From assembly GCA_902363735.1 (NCBI GenBank), contig CABJBA010000010.1:124001-188000 (forward strand): a DNA stretch of 64,000 nucleotides, given 5' to 3'. Numbering within the stretch: the stretch's first letter is position 1; each line of letters begins with the position of its first letter. This document shows positions 34,641 through 43,681 of this stretch, piece after piece. Below the pieces are notes generated by a model that was not told the DNA's origin, searched no databases, and was given only the letters and a program-made list of their open reading frames with translations. Both the position numbers and the translations under genes were made by a program. The DNA comes from Clostridiaceae bacterium. GTDB taxonomy: Bacteria > Bacillota > Clostridia > Lachnospirales > Lachnospiraceae.

Positions 34641-35972
34641 CTATGGTTCCAGTCTTGTCACATCTCTTGGAAACAAAGTGGTTTCTCTCACGTTCGCTTC
34701 ATCGAGAAGTCTCATGGTAAGCCGTTCTAAGCCGATGCCCAGACCTCCATGAGGCGGCATTCCATATTTAAAAATCATCAGATAAGAAGAAATATCTTCA
34801 GGATCCATACCTCTGGATTCCATCTTACTGATAATGGTATCGTAATCATGAATTCTCTGTCCCCCTGTGGTAATCTCCAGTCCCTTGAACAATAAGTCAA
34901 AACTCAGGGTAAAGGTAGGATTCTCCGGATCTTCCATGGCATAAAAGGGGCGCTTTTTAGAAGGATAGTGAGTGACAAATACGAAATCACTGCCACACTC
35001 TTCCTTAAAATAACGGCCGATTAAGGCTTCCTCTTCCGGTTCCAGATCATAGGGATTTTTTATTCTGCGGCTGTATTTTTCAGCTACCAGTTCCTTTGCC
35101 TTGTCAAAGCGGACGGTTGGAATACGGGACACGTCGGGAAGAGTGACCTTTAACATCTTAAGCTCTGACTCATACTCTCTTGAAAGGAGGGAACAAGTAT
35201 ACTGCAGCATGGCCGTTTCCATTCCCATGATTTCCTCAAAGCTGTTAATATATCCCATTTCAAAGTCCATGCTGGTATATTCATTCAAATGTCTTACCGT
35301 GTTATGCTTTTCCGCCCGGAAAACAGGAGCAACCTCAAATACCCTGTCATATACTCCTACCATGGTCTGCTTATAAAACTGAGGACTCTGCCCCAGCTCT
35401 GCCTTCTTATTAAAATAGTCCAGCCGGAATACATTGGAACCGCCTTCTGCTCCCCGTGCTACAATCTTTGGGGTGCGGATTTCTGTAAAGCCCTGGGAAT
35501 GAAGAAAATCCCGAAATCCTCTGACAATTCCTTCCTGAATCCGGAATTTTGCCCGTTCCATGGGATTTCTCAAGGAAATAGGACGAAGGGCCAGTTTTGT
35601 TTCCAAAGAAGTATTCAGCTTCCATTTGCTGATGGCAATTGGAGGGGCCTGCGCAGGCTCAGACAGCACCTGAACCGTTAAAAGTCGAAGTTCAAATCCC
35701 CGGGGCGCCCGCTCTTCCTTTGATACTGTTCCCGTAACACGGATGGCTGATTCCTCTTTTAGCATGCTCAAATCAAAATCAGTCTTTCCTTCTTCGTAAA
35801 CACACTGCACCAGACCGTCTGCCTTCCGAAGGATGACAAAGGCCACCTCTCCCATATCCCGAATAGTATGGACGCAGCCTTCCATGGCAACGGCCTTTCC
35901 CACATAGTCGCCGGAACAAATCTCCTTAATTTCCAGCATGTTCTTTTCTTTTACACCACTGATGAATTCCAT
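34641..35972 (-). CDS. aspS: Aspartate--tRNA ligase, short archaeal-type (likely non-discriminating)
   Basis: 443 aa from the ATG of MEFISGV, with AAGGAG 9 bases upstream. The open frame extends further upstream, but only through the T-box leader. N-terminal OB fold ([22 protein letters not shown]), motif 2 [20 protein letters not shown] and motif 3 [16 protein letters not shown]. The length and lack of the bacterial GAD insertion mark the archaeal-type enzyme. Paired with gatCAB, it probably charges tRNA-Asn with Asp for conversion to Asn-tRNA, a route known in clostridia with two AspRS. Whether it also serves tRNA-Asp cannot be told here. Confidence 0.93.
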   Translation of the reverse strand: MEFISGVKEKNMLEIKEICSGDYVGKAVAMEGCVHTIRDMGEVAFVILRKADGLVQCVYEEGKTDFDLSMLKEESAIRVTGTVSKEERAPRGFELRLLTVQVLSEPAQAPPIAISKWKLNTSLETKLALRPISLRNPMERAKFRIQEGIVRGFRDFLHSQGFTEIRTPKIVARGAEGGSNVFRLDYFNKKAELGQSPQFYKQTMVGVYDRVFEVAPVFRAEKHNTVRHLNEYTSMDFEMGYINSFEEIMGMETAMLQYTCSLLSREYESELKMLKVTLPDVSRIPTVRFDKAKELVAEKYSRRIKNPYDLEPEEEALIGRYFKEECGSDFVFVTHYPSKKRPFYAMEDPENPTFTLSFDLLFKGLEITTGGQRIHDYDTIISKMESRGMDPEDISSYLMIFKYGMPPHGGLGIGLERLTMRLLDEANVRETTLFPRDVTRLEP

Positions 35973-36029
35973 ATCTGTATTCTCCTTACCTGAATGTAAT
36001 TGTTTCGACTCCGGCAGCAGATTTTTACA

Positions 36030-36362
36030 ATAAAAAATCCCGCCCCGGAATACAGTTACATATTCCGGGACGGGATTTATAAGTCTATCATTTCCCGCGG
36101 TACCACCCGCATTGAGACAAATCCCTTCCTCCATCCGCAGATATGACAGACAGAGGGGTAAATGTCCCCACTCAAGCATTTAACGCATGCATACGGATAA
36201 GTCTACTCATGACGCCCGCTGGCTTTTGCCATATAGGGCCGCTTCGACATATCGGCTCCGGAGTGTTCCCTTAGCCAAGTCCCACGTGACAGCGCTCTCA
36301 GTCGGTGACGCCATCTTCCTGTCCGGGTCCAGTAGGCCAGAGTCTCCTTCTCTGCCTTTTAC
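36030..36362 (-). promoter_or_regulatory. T-box riboswitch of the aspS-gatCAB operon
   Basis: About 300-nt leader. The T-box core GGTGGTACCGCGGG (complement of 36094-36110) is followed by a strong terminator (36032-36077: AATCCCGTCCCGGAATA pairing with TATTCCGGGGCGGGATT, then TTTTTT). The distal Stem I GAGAG-type element precedes the specifier region GGGAACACT (GAAC at 36265-36268). AAC (Asn) followed by A fits the usual specifier context, and GAA (Glu) overlaps it by two bases. Uncharged tRNA would favour the antiterminator and turn on Asn-tRNA and Gln-tRNA synthesis. Confidence 0.92.
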
Positions 36363-36391
36363 AATATAACAATTCACATTTTTAATTACAA
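36363..36391 (-). promoter_or_regulatory. Promoter of the aspS T-box operon
   Basis: TTGTAA (36386-36391) and TATATT (36363-36368) with a 17-base spacer, just before the T-box leader. Divergent promoter to the NYN gene. Confidence 0.55.
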
Positions 36392-36492
36392 TGAATTTCA
36401 CTTATATTAACATAATCTTTTTTAAGACGCAATATTTATTTTTCACAAATTCTTTTGTGCCGGGAAAAAGATCTTTTAAAAAACTCACAATG

Positions 36493-36521
36493 TTGACTTT
36501 TTATGTGGGAAAGGTTACAAT
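36493..36521 (+). promoter_or_regulatory. Promoter of the yacP-like gene
   Basis: TTGACT (36493-36498) and TACAAT (36516-36521) with a 17-base spacer. It reads into the 12-codon leader ORF and the NYN nuclease gene. Confidence 0.65.
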
Positions 36522-36558
36522 TATAGCCACGCTTGCTAACATTAAGGAGGTTTTTTTT

Positions 36559-36597
36559 ATGTCTGAAAGTATCAAAAACCTGACAGTTTGGAATTGA
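36559..36597 (+). CDS. 12-codon leader ORF upstream of the NYN nuclease gene
   Basis: AAGGAGG with 8-base spacing to ATG, the best ribosome site in the area, opens MSESIKNLTVWN followed by TGA. The nuclease gene starts 9 bases after this stop with a weaker GAGGTG. The tiny ORF could set translation of the nuclease by coupling or act as a cleavage target. It is too short to judge by composition, so the evidence is the ribosome site and position. Confidence 0.45.
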   Translation: MSESIKNLTVWN

Positions 36598-36606
36598 GGT
36601 GCCATA

Positions 36607-37128
36607 ATGAGCTCTGAATATCTATTGGTAGATGGATACAACATCATATTTGCCTGGCCTGATTTAAAGGATTTGGCCGAGCTCAACATGGATTCTGCCA
36701 GAATCAAGCTTCAGGATATTTTGTGCAATTACCAGGGATATAAAAAATGCAATGTAGTCCTGGTCTTTGACGGTTATAAGGTCAAAGGAAATCCAGGTAC
36801 TGTGATAAAATACCACAACATCCACGTTATTTTCACCAAGGAAGCTGAAACGGCTGACCAATACATTGAAAAAATTTCCCAGCAGATCGGCAGGCAGTAT
36901 CAAGTGCGGGTTGCTACCTCGGACAAGCTGGAGCAGATTATTATTTTGGGGAAAGGCTGCACCCGCCTTTCCGCCAGAGATTTAAAGAAAGAAATTGAGG
37001 AGACTAATTCCGAAATTCACAAGGAACATCTGGAACGAATCCCCTCAAAGAAAAACCGCTTATTTGATAATGTGGATCCAGAATTGTTTGCTTATCTGGA
37101 AAAGATCAGGCTAAATAAAAAGGATTAG
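36607..37128 (+). CDS. NYN (PIN-like) domain endoribonuclease, YacP/Rae1-like
   Basis: 173 aa, the usual size of YacP. Acidic active-site motifs: LLVDGYNIIFAWPDL (Asp), VVLVFDGYKVKGNPG (Asp) and VRVATSDKLEQIIILGKG (Asp), then SARDLKKEIE. In Bacillus, Rae1/YacP cuts mRNA in the ribosomal A site in a translation-dependent way; the same role is inferred here. The sequence ends in a basic tail (KIRLNKKD). Divergent from the aspS operon and followed by mntP. Confidence 0.88.
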   Translation: MSSEYLLVDGYNIIFAWPDLKDLAELNMDSARIKLQDILCNYQGYKKCNVVLVFDGYKVKGNPGTVIKYHNIHVIFTKEAETADQYIEKISQQIGRQYQVRVATSDKLEQIIILGKGCTRLSARDLKKEIEETNSEIHKEHLERIPSKKNRLFDNVDPELFAYLEKIRLNKKD

Positions 37129-37181
37129 AAATGATTCTATTTTTTACTGCATATATTTACTAAGCACAGGAGGAATTTCAC

Positions 37182-37742
37182 ATGTCACTCATCGAACTGT
37201 TTATCATTGCGGCAGGCTTATCTATGGATGCCTTTGCCGTTGCTATCTGCAAAGGTCTTTGCATGCCGAAAATGAACTGGAAGCACGGTGCTGTCGTTGG
37301 TCTGTACTTTGGAGGTTTTCAGGCAGGAATGCCCCTCATCGGTTATTTTCTAGGCTCCCAGTTTAAAAATTCCATCGCTGCCTTTGACCACTGGATTGCT
37401 TTTGTGCTGCTGGGTGCTATTGGTATCAATATGATAAAGGAAGCCTTCAGCAAAGAAGAATTATGTCCTGTCTGTTCCATTGATCCCAAGAGCATGTGCC
37501 TGCTGGCTGTCGCAACCAGCATTGACGCCCTGGCAGTGGGAGTTACCTTTGCATTTTTACATGTTCAGATCGTCCCTGCTATTTCTTTTATAGGAACCAT
37601 TACCTTTGTACTATCCGTTTTGGGTGTGAAAGCCGGAAATGCCTTTGGAACACGTTATAAATCAAAAGCTGAAGTGGCGGGAGGCGTCACCCTGATTCTC
37701 ATGGGAGCCAGAATCCTGTCAGAGCATCTGATGGGAGCGTGA
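37182..37742 (+). CDS. mntP: Manganese efflux pump MntP
   Basis: 186 aa, six membrane helices. [16 protein letters not shown] and [16 protein letters not shown] are the two repeated signature helices with the Asp residues needed for Mn export. GGAGG is 7 bases before ATG. No yybP-ykoY (Mn riboswitch) is present in the 53-base gap, so it may be transcribed with the nuclease gene. Its last 24 bases overlap the end of treC on the other strand. Confidence 0.95.
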   Translation: MSLIELFIIAAGLSMDAFAVAICKGLCMPKMNWKHGAVVGLYFGGFQAGMPLIGYFLGSQFKNSIAAFDHWIAFVLLGAIGINMIKEAFSKEELCPVCSIDPKSMCLLAVATSIDALAVGVTFAFLHVQIVPAISFIGTITFVLSVLGVKAGNAFGTRYKSKAEVAGGVTLILMGARILSEHLMGA

Positions 37743-39398
37743 TTCAAGCCCCTGATGATGAAGCATGATGGCTCCGTAAGGGCCAAGATGAACCTTCTTC
37801 CCATCTATTTTTACATTTTTATCATTGGATAGCAGGAGATTCCAGCTATCCAATTTTTCATCCAGCTCTGCTTCCCGGAATCCGCCTGTAAAATTCGCCA
37901 GAACCAGCAGATATTCTTCCTTATAGATTCTTTTATAAGCAAATATTCCTTTGTCCTCCAGAAGTACCGGTTCATAGGTGCCCTCGCTGATCACATCATA
38001 TTGTTTCCTCAGTTCAATCAATTTCTGATAATAGGAAAAAATAGAATCCGGATCAGATAAGCTATCCTTTACATTGATACTCTCACTGTTGCTGTTGACT
38101 CTGATCCAGGGAATACCCGCAGTAAACCCTGCCTGCTCTTTTGACTCCCACTGCATGGGAGTTCTTCCGTTATCTCTGGAGCGTTCTCCTAATATCCGGT
38201 AAATCTCCTCTTCCTTCTGCCCCTGCTCCTTCAATATCCCAAAGTAATTGAGGCTTTCTACATCCCGGTACTGGGAAATATCCGTAAAATCCCCATTAGT
38301 CATGCCGATTTCTTCACCCTGGTAAATGTAAGGGGTTCCCCTCATCCCGTGAATGACAGTTGCCAGCATCTTGGCGCTCTCTTTCCGGTATATTCCGTCA
38401 TCACCGAACCGGGATACAGCCCGGGGCTGGTCGTGGTTGCACCAGAACACTGCGTTCCAGCCATCCCCCTGTGCCATGCCGGCCTGCCACGTATGAAAAA
38501 GATCCTTTAATTCTTCAAAGTCGTAAGGCATCAGGGACCACTTATCTCCGTCCTTGTAATCCACCTTTAAATGATGGAAATTAAAGCACATCTTCAGTTG
38601 TCTTTCCTCAGGGGCCGTATATTGGATGCAGTGGTCCATGGTGGTGGAGGACATCTCCCCCACAGTAATCATATCTTCTGAATCCAGTCCCGTATCCTCT
38701 ACCATTTCCCTTAAGTATTCATGAATCCGGGGACCATCGGTATAAAACCGGCGGCCATCCCCTTCCTCATCATTTTCCCATTGGTCAGGCTTTGACACCA
38801 GATTAATGACATCAAAACGGAATCCTTTGATTCCCTTTTCTTTCCAAAAACCTATGACCTTTTTCACTTCTTCCCTCACTGCGGGATTATCCCAGTTTAA
38901 ATCCGCCTGGGTCCGGTCGAAGAGGTGCAGATAGTATTTTCCCAGCTCCTCTACATACTCCCATGCACTTCCCCCGAATTTAGACTGCCAGTTGGTAGGC
39001 AGATTTTCCCTCTCACCATCCCGGAAGAAATAATAATCCTGAAATTCCTTTTCTCCCTTTAAGGCTTTCTGAAACCACTCATGGCTGGTGGAGGTGTGGT
39101 TAAAAACCATATCAAACATCAGTGCCATTCCACGCTGGCCTGCCTCTGCTACCAGACTCACCAAATCCTCCATAGTGCCAAACATAGGGGCAATCCGGTA
39201 ATAATCCTGGATATCATAGCCGTTATCATTTTGAGGTGACAGGAAAAATGGAGTCAGCCAAAGATAATCCACTCCCAGCTTTTTTAAATAATCCAGTCTG
39301 TCAACGATTCCCTTCAAATCCCCTATTCCATCCCCATTGGTATCCTGAAAAGATTTGGGATAGATCTGATATACACATGATTTCCTGAATTTCTGCAT
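37719..39398 (-). CDS. treC: Trehalose-6-phosphate hydrolase (GH13)
   Basis: 559 aa. GH13 alpha-glucosidase of the TreC/oligo-1,6-glucosidase group: [39 protein letters not shown] (nucleophile Asp), ITVGEMSS (acid/base Glu) and [15 protein letters not shown] (third Asp). Following the trehalose PTS gene directly and with TreR beside it, the substrate is trehalose-6-phosphate, giving glucose and glucose-6-phosphate. The stop codon abuts mntP in convergent overlap. Confidence 0.94.
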   Translation of the reverse strand: MQKFRKSCVYQIYPKSFQDTNGDGIGDLKGIVDRLDYLKKLGVDYLWLTPFFLSPQNDNGYDIQDYYRIAPMFGTMEDLVSLVAEAGQRGMALMFDMVFNHTSTSHEWFQKALKGEKEFQDYYFFRDGERENLPTNWQSKFGGSAWEYVEELGKYYLHLFDRTQADLNWDNPAVREEVKKVIGFWKEKGIKGFRFDVINLVSKPDQWENDEEGDGRRFYTDGPRIHEYLREMVEDTGLDSEDMITVGEMSSTTMDHCIQYTAPEERQLKMCFNFHHLKVDYKDGDKWSLMPYDFEELKDLFHTWQAGMAQGDGWNAVFWCNHDQPRAVSRFGDDGIYRKESAKMLATVIHGMRGTPYIYQGEEIGMTNGDFTDISQYRDVESLNYFGILKEQGQKEEEIYRILGERSRDNGRTPMQWESKEQAGFTAGIPWIRVNSNSESINVKDSLSDPDSIFSYYQKLIELRKQYDVISEGTYEPVLLEDKGIFAYKRIYKEEYLLVLANFTGGFREAELDEKLDSWNLLLSNDKNVKIDGKKVHLGPYGAIMLHHQGLESRSHQML

Positions 39399-40808
39399 TT
39401 ACTGAACTCCCTTCTTTCTCCCCAAAGTAACGGTAATGATAAACGGCACTGCAATGGCAATCAGCATACACATTCCAAAGACAGGCATGTGCTGAGGCTG
39501 AATGGACAGGATTCCGGGAATCCCTCCCACTCCGATGGAGTTAGCCATGACATTCATTCCCACCGAAACCGTTGCTGCCAAAGCGGAACCAGTCATAGCT
39601 GCCAGGAAAGGATATCCTCTCTTTAAATTCACACCAAAGATAGCCGGCTCCGTAACTCCCAGATAACAGGAGATGCAGGCAGGAACCGAAATCTGTTTTG
39701 CTTCTTTGTTTTTTCTCTGAAGATAGATCATAGCTAATACGGAAGACCCCTGTGCAATGTTTGACAAGGCAATCATGGGCCATAACATGGTTCCGCCGAA
39801 TTCAGCCATCAGCTGTAAGTCAATGGCATTTGTCATATGGTGAAGCCCGGTAATGACAAGGGGGGCATAGACAAAGCCGAATAAGGTTGCAAACAGCCAG
39901 CGGAAGCTGGAGGTCAGTCCTGCATAAACAACTTTTGAAATCCAGGAGCCTATAGTCCAGCCAATGGGCCCTACCACTGCATGAGCGGCAATAACTGCCA
40001 GAATCAGGGAAAAAAACGGAACCACGATCATGGAAACTGCCTGGGGCGTAATTTTCTTAAAGAACCGCTCCAGATAAACCAGTACAAAACCTGCAAGAAT
40101 CGCTGGAATTACCTGTGCCTGATAGCCGATCATTCCCATTTTTACGAAGCCAAAATCCCAATATGGAACTTCTGCGCCTGAAGCCATGCCATATGCATTT
40201 AAAAGCTGAGGAGAAACCAGGGTCAGGCCCAGAACAATTCCCAGTATCTGAGTGGTGCCCATCTTTCTTGTAACGGACCACGTAATACCAACAGGCAGAA
40301 AATGAAAGACAGCCTCACCGATGAGCCACAGAAAGCTGTGAACACCTGCCCAGAAGACGGAGGCCTGAATTAGAGTCTCGGTTCCGCCGTTCATGAACTT
40401 GATCTCTCCGATGATGTTTCGAAAGCCAAGAATCAAACCTCCCACGATTATGGCAGGAATTAAAGGAGCAAAAATCTCAGCAATATCTGCCACAGATCGC
40501 TGTAAAAGATTCATATTCCCTTTTGCCTCACTTTTTACCGCGTCCTTGGATACCCCTTCTATACCTGATACTGCTGTAAAATCATTATAAAACAATTGTA
40601 CATCATTTCCTATAATGACCTGAAACTGTCCTGCCTGGGTAAAAGTTCCCTTTACGCTTTCCAGGGCTTCGATCTTCTGCGTATCCGCTTTTTCCGCATT
40701 AATCAGTACAAAACGCATCCTGGTCATACAGTGGGATACCGCGCTGATATTCTCCTTACCTCCCACATACTCCAATAGTTTTTTTCCGTCGCTTTCATAC
40801 TTTCCCAT
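39399..40808 (-). CDS. treP: PTS trehalose-specific EIIBC component
   Basis: 469 aa from the ATG of MGKYESDG, with AAAGGAG 7-8 bases upstream; the longer frame is not needed. EIIB domain (residues 1-80) with phosphorylated Cys27 in SHCMTRMRFVL, then EIIC with about ten membrane helices (IFAPLIPAIIVGGLILGFRN, YLGVTEPAIFGVNLKRGYPF). There is no EIIA domain, so a separate glucose-type EIIA must supply the phosphate. It abuts treC. Confidence 0.94.
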   Translation of the reverse strand: MGKYESDGKKLLEYVGGKENISAVSHCMTRMRFVLINAEKADTQKIEALESVKGTFTQAGQFQVIIGNDVQLFYNDFTAVSGIEGVSKDAVKSEAKGNMNLLQRSVADIAEIFAPLIPAIIVGGLILGFRNIIGEIKFMNGGTETLIQASVFWAGVHSFLWLIGEAVFHFLPVGITWSVTRKMGTTQILGIVLGLTLVSPQLLNAYGMASGAEVPYWDFGFVKMGMIGYQAQVIPAILAGFVLVYLERFFKKITPQAVSMIVVPFFSLILAVIAAHAVVGPIGWTIGSWISKVVYAGLTSSFRWLFATLFGFVYAPLVITGLHHMTNAIDLQLMAEFGGTMLWPMIALSNIAQGSSVLAMIYLQRKNKEAKQISVPACISCYLGVTEPAIFGVNLKRGYPFLAAMTGSALAATVSVGMNVMANSIGVGGIPGILSIQPQHMPVFGMCMLIAIAVPFIITVTLGRKKGVQ

Positions 40809-40850
40809 ACCAACACTCCTTTCCATACATGTCTTCACGTTCACTTTAAC

Positions 40851-40902
40851 TTATACGTTATATTTACAATCAAACTATAACATATACGTATACCTTTGTC
40901 AA
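40851..40902 (-). promoter_or_regulatory. treP-treC promoter with two TreR-like operators
   Basis: TTGACA (40897-40902) and TATAGT (40874-40879), 17-base spacer. The palindrome TATACGTATA (40883-40892) lies inside the spacer, and a second, imperfect copy TATACGTTATA (40852-40862) lies downstream of the start site. Occupancy of the spacer would block RNA polymerase. Confidence 0.8.
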
Positions 40903-40919
40903 CATGCTGGAAAACCTTT

Positions 40920-41633
40920 TTACAGCTTCCGGCGGGCAAAATCCACAAACTTAAACTTGTCCGGCCGGTGGCGTGATTCCGTATATTGAAACAAGGTGGA
41001 ATCATCCAGATACGTATAGCTTTTCACCACTACCACCATGTCATAGATTCCCATGTCCAACAGGCGGTAATCCTCATTTACGGCACTATGAACCGTGATT
41101 TCTTTCATAGCAAATCCAATTTTAAGTCCCAGTTCATACTCCAGATATTCATAAACAGAATCTTTAGCCGCCCGCAAAGGAAGGTTCTCTACCACCTTTC
41201 TGGAAAAGTAATCCTTGTCAATGATAATCTTTTCTCCCTCAATTTCCCTTACCCGTTCCAGTAAATAAGCTTCATCTTCCGGTCCGATCTGCAGGGCTTC
41301 CATAAGCTTTTTATCGTTTTTTACAATCTCCAGGTTCTCCACATATGTTTTGGGCTTTGAATCGGAAAAACGGTAAATTTCCTTAAAACTTGCAATCTCT
41401 GAAACCGGGAAATGAAACTTATTTTTACCCAGAACTTCTGCCGCTTTTCCCCTGGCCTTTTTAATATATCCATCCTGGGCCAAAAGTTCCAGGGCCTTAC
41501 GGACAGTGTCGCGGGAGACATGATAAACTTCCATCATATCTCCTTCGGCGGGAAGCTTAGCGCCGGGCTGGTACTCTCCCCGTTCTATTTTCTCAAGAAG
41601 CTGCTTATACAGGTTTTTATATTTGCTTTCCAT
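40920..41633 (-). CDS. treR: Trehalose operon repressor, GntR family
   Basis: 237 aa from the ATG of MESKYKN, with GAGG 8 bases upstream. Winged helix (YKNLYKQLLEKIERGEYQPG, GDMMEVYHVSRDTVRKALELL) and UTRA effector domain from about residue 75 (FKEIYRFSDSKPKTYVENLEI, LLERVREIEGEKIIIDKDYF). It would bind trehalose-6-phosphate and release the TATACGTATA operators in its own and the treP promoter. Same strand as treP and 112 bases upstream of it. Confidence 0.92.
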   Translation of the reverse strand: MESKYKNLYKQLLEKIERGEYQPGAKLPAEGDMMEVYHVSRDTVRKALELLAQDGYIKKARGKAAEVLGKNKFHFPVSEIASFKEIYRFSDSKPKTYVENLEIVKNDKKLMEALQIGPEDEAYLLERVREIEGEKIIIDKDYFSRKVVENLPLRAAKDSVYEYLEYELGLKIGFAMKEITVHSAVNEDYRLLDMGIYDMVVVVKSYTYLDDSTLFQYTESRHRPDKFKFVDFARRKL

Positions 41634-41688
41634 ATATTTATTTCCTCGCTTTATCTGGCTTTGCAGTTGATACTGCGGATCTCTTTTC

Positions 41689-41717
41689 ATTTTAACATAT
41701 ACGTATATCCTAGTCAA
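41689..41717 (-). promoter_or_regulatory. treR promoter with TreR-like operator in the spacer
   Basis: TTGACT (41712-41717) and TAAAAT (41689-41694), 17-base spacer containing ATATACGTATAT (41697-41708). Same layout as the treP promoter, implying autoregulation. Confidence 0.8.
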
Positions 41718-41729
41718 ACAGAGGATAGG

Positions 41730-41979
41730 TTATACAAAAAGGTTGGCCAAATTCCATATATGCCAGAGCATGAATACTAAAAAAATCACCGTGCCGGTAA
41801 TTGTAGCCTGCCTTTCCTGCCTCCCCTGGATAAAAGCTTTTTCAGGGAACGGAGAGCACGCCCGGCTTTTACCCGCTCTTCCGGTTTCCCCCCCATCCGC
41901 CTCTGTTTTCTTTGTCATCTATATTAATAGGAAGAGAAGGGTACTGAGCCTTTAATTGGTCAATGGCACTCTTTGCCAT
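41730..41979 (-). pseudogene. Small C-terminal-anchored membrane protein broken at a 7-G tract
   Basis: AGGAG 4 bases before ATG opens MAKSAIDQLKAQYPSLP, which runs into GGATGGGGGGGAA (C7 on the plus strand, 41888-41894) and then hits a stop. Removing one G joins it to the next frame, GETGRAGKSRACSPFPEKAF, which ends in a membrane helix (TVIFLVFMLWHIWNLANLFV) and TAA. The joined protein would be about 83 aa. It may be a phase-variable gene, a recent frameshift or a sequencing error in the homopolymer. The family is unknown. Confidence 0.45.
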
Positions 41980-42298
41980 TTTTCTCCTGCCATCTGAATC
42001 CGGTTCATCAGATCTCCCCCTTCTCTCATTTACTCCCCATAGTGGTGTTCTTATCTTTCATATCGGCAAATTTTGTAAAATATAAAGCCATATGTAACAC
42101 TATGATTATGATTCCCCTTTTTTCTTGTAACTGCAATTGGGCAAACTTTCTGTTTTTTAATCACATGGGATTACACAATCAGAAGGGGGGGATGTGTTTT
42201 TGGAATTTTGTTTGAAAAAACTGTATTTTTTTGCCAAAACATGGTATGATTTGACATGTTATAATCTCAGAACGGTAATTAATCAGGAGGATTCACAA

Positions 42299-43630
42299 AT
42301 GAAAATGCAATACACTAATACTTTAAACAATAAAAGTATTATCGGCATAATGCGCCGCTTTTGCAGCAACATCGAGCCCCGGCTCACGGAACACGGTTCC
42401 CGGGTTGCCTATATCGTTTTTCGAATGCTTCACAAAGCAGAGTTGTGTTCTGCCACAGAGCTGCGGGACTACTGCCTCCTTGCTCATATCCACGATATCG
42501 GAGCATACAAAACCGAAGAAATTTCCAGAATACTTCAATTTGAAACTCATAATGTCTGGGGGCATTGCTCCTATGGTTATCTGTTTATCCGGTATTTTTC
42601 TCCGCTCAAAAAGCTGGCTCCCGCAATCCTCTTTCACCATACAGCCTGGAACTTACTGGAGGCCCAGGCAGAGCTGACTTCTTCTATAAAAAATGTGGCC
42701 CAGATCATTCATATTGCAGACCGGATCGATATTTCCATGTCAGTGGAGAAGAACTCCTGGAAAGATACCCGTAATTCACTGATCAAAGGAAAAGGAACAA
42801 CATATGCCCCTCACCTGGTAGACTTAGCGGCAAAGCTCAACCTGACTCAGACCATAGAAGAGGAGCAGAGAACAGACCCTGATTACTTTGACTTTTTAAC
42901 CAGCATCCCTCTTTCCACCAATAATACTACGGACTATTTAAAAATGCTGGTATTTCTCATTGACTTTCGAAGTTCTTACACCGCAACACACACCATAACC
43001 ACCACCAGCATCAGCTATGAGCTGGCTCTGCTCCTTAACCTTCCGGAGTCTCAGATCAATCAGGTTCTTTGCGGTTCTTTGCTTCACGACTTAGGGAAAA
43101 TAGCCATTCCCCTGGAAATCCTTGAGTTTCCGGGAAAACTAAGTTCCCAGGCCATGTCCATTATGATGACCCACGTAGATCTGACAGAAGAAATTTTCGG
43201 AGGAGCAATTGATGAAACCATTCAGCGGATTTCCCTGCGCCACCATGAGAAATTAGACGGCTCCGGCTATCCCAGGGGACTTACTGCCAAGGAACTTACT
43301 GTTGCCGAGCGCCTTGTTGCCATCGCTGATATTATCAGCGCCCTCACCGGGAAAAGAAGCTATAAGGATTCTTTCCCAAAGAATAAAATCACCGACATAC
43401 TTAGAAATCAGAAAAATGCCGGTCTTTTAGACCCTTACATCGTGGACCTGACCATAAAAAATCTGGATATGATTCTTGACAACACATACGACCGCTGCAC
43501 CCCCATACTAAGCGTATATGACAAGCTGAATGAAGAGTACGAATCCATTCTTCAATTACATACCCTGGAGGACAAACTAAATTTCATTCTTTCTCTCCAG
43601 GACCCGGATCTAGAACCGGTATGGCCATAA
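42299..43630 (+). CDS. Tandem HD-GYP domain protein
   Basis: 443 aa from ATG with AGGAGG 8-9 bases upstream. The N-terminal half is an HD domain with LLAHIHDIGAYKTEE and AILFHHTAWN. The C-terminal half is a full HD-GYP domain: GSLLHDLGKIAIP, ISLRHHEKLDGSGYPRGL and VAIADIISALTGKRSYKD. The second domain has every residue expected for cyclic-di-GMP phosphodiesterase activity; the first lacks the GYP part and is probably degenerate. No input or membrane domain is present. A GGDEF protein is encoded at 57.6 kb, so c-di-GMP signalling is likely. Confidence 0.9.
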   Translation: MKMQYTNTLNNKSIIGIMRRFCSNIEPRLTEHGSRVAYIVFRMLHKAELCSATELRDYCLLAHIHDIGAYKTEEISRILQFETHNVWGHCSYGYLFIRYFSPLKKLAPAILFHHTAWNLLEAQAELTSSIKNVAQIIHIADRIDISMSVEKNSWKDTRNSLIKGKGTTYAPHLVDLAAKLNLTQTIEEEQRTDPDYFDFLTSIPLSTNNTTDYLKMLVFLIDFRSSYTATHTITTTSISYELALLLNLPESQINQVLCGSLLHDLGKIAIPLEILEFPGKLSSQAMSIMMTHVDLTEEIFGGAIDETIQRISLRHHEKLDGSGYPRGLTAKELTVAERLVAIADIISALTGKRSYKDSFPKNKITDILRNQKNAGLLDPYIVDLTIKNLDMILDNTYDRCTPILSVYDKLNEEYESILQLHTLEDKLNFILSLQDPDLEPVWP

Positions 43631-43636
43631 AAAAGA

Positions 43637-43665
43637 GGCAGCCGCAAAATAAATTTTCGGCTGCC
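43637..43665. terminator. Bidirectional terminator
   Basis: GGCAGCCG / CGGCTGCC stem with a 13-base loop, A-rich before and TTACTTTTTCTT after, between convergent HD-GYP and tyrS genes. Confidence 0.8.
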
Positions 43666-43681
43666 CTTACTTTTTCTTCTA

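Noticed and set aside
34641..36179. Longer aspS reading frame starting at 36179
   Set aside because: The extra 69 codons run through the T-box core and terminator; the AAGGAG-preceded ATG at 35972 matches the family start.
36391..36597. 68-codon frame reading into the 12-codon leader ORF
   Set aside because: It begins upstream of the promoter at 36493, has no ribosome site and an A/T-driven Phe/Ile/Lys composition.
37129..37181. Manganese riboswitch (yybP-ykoY) before mntP
   Set aside because: The gap is only about 53 bases and lacks the conserved loops.
41973..42215. 80-codon plus-strand frame in the treR/HD-GYP gap
   Set aside because: No ribosome site, and the minus strand in this area gives a better case for coding.
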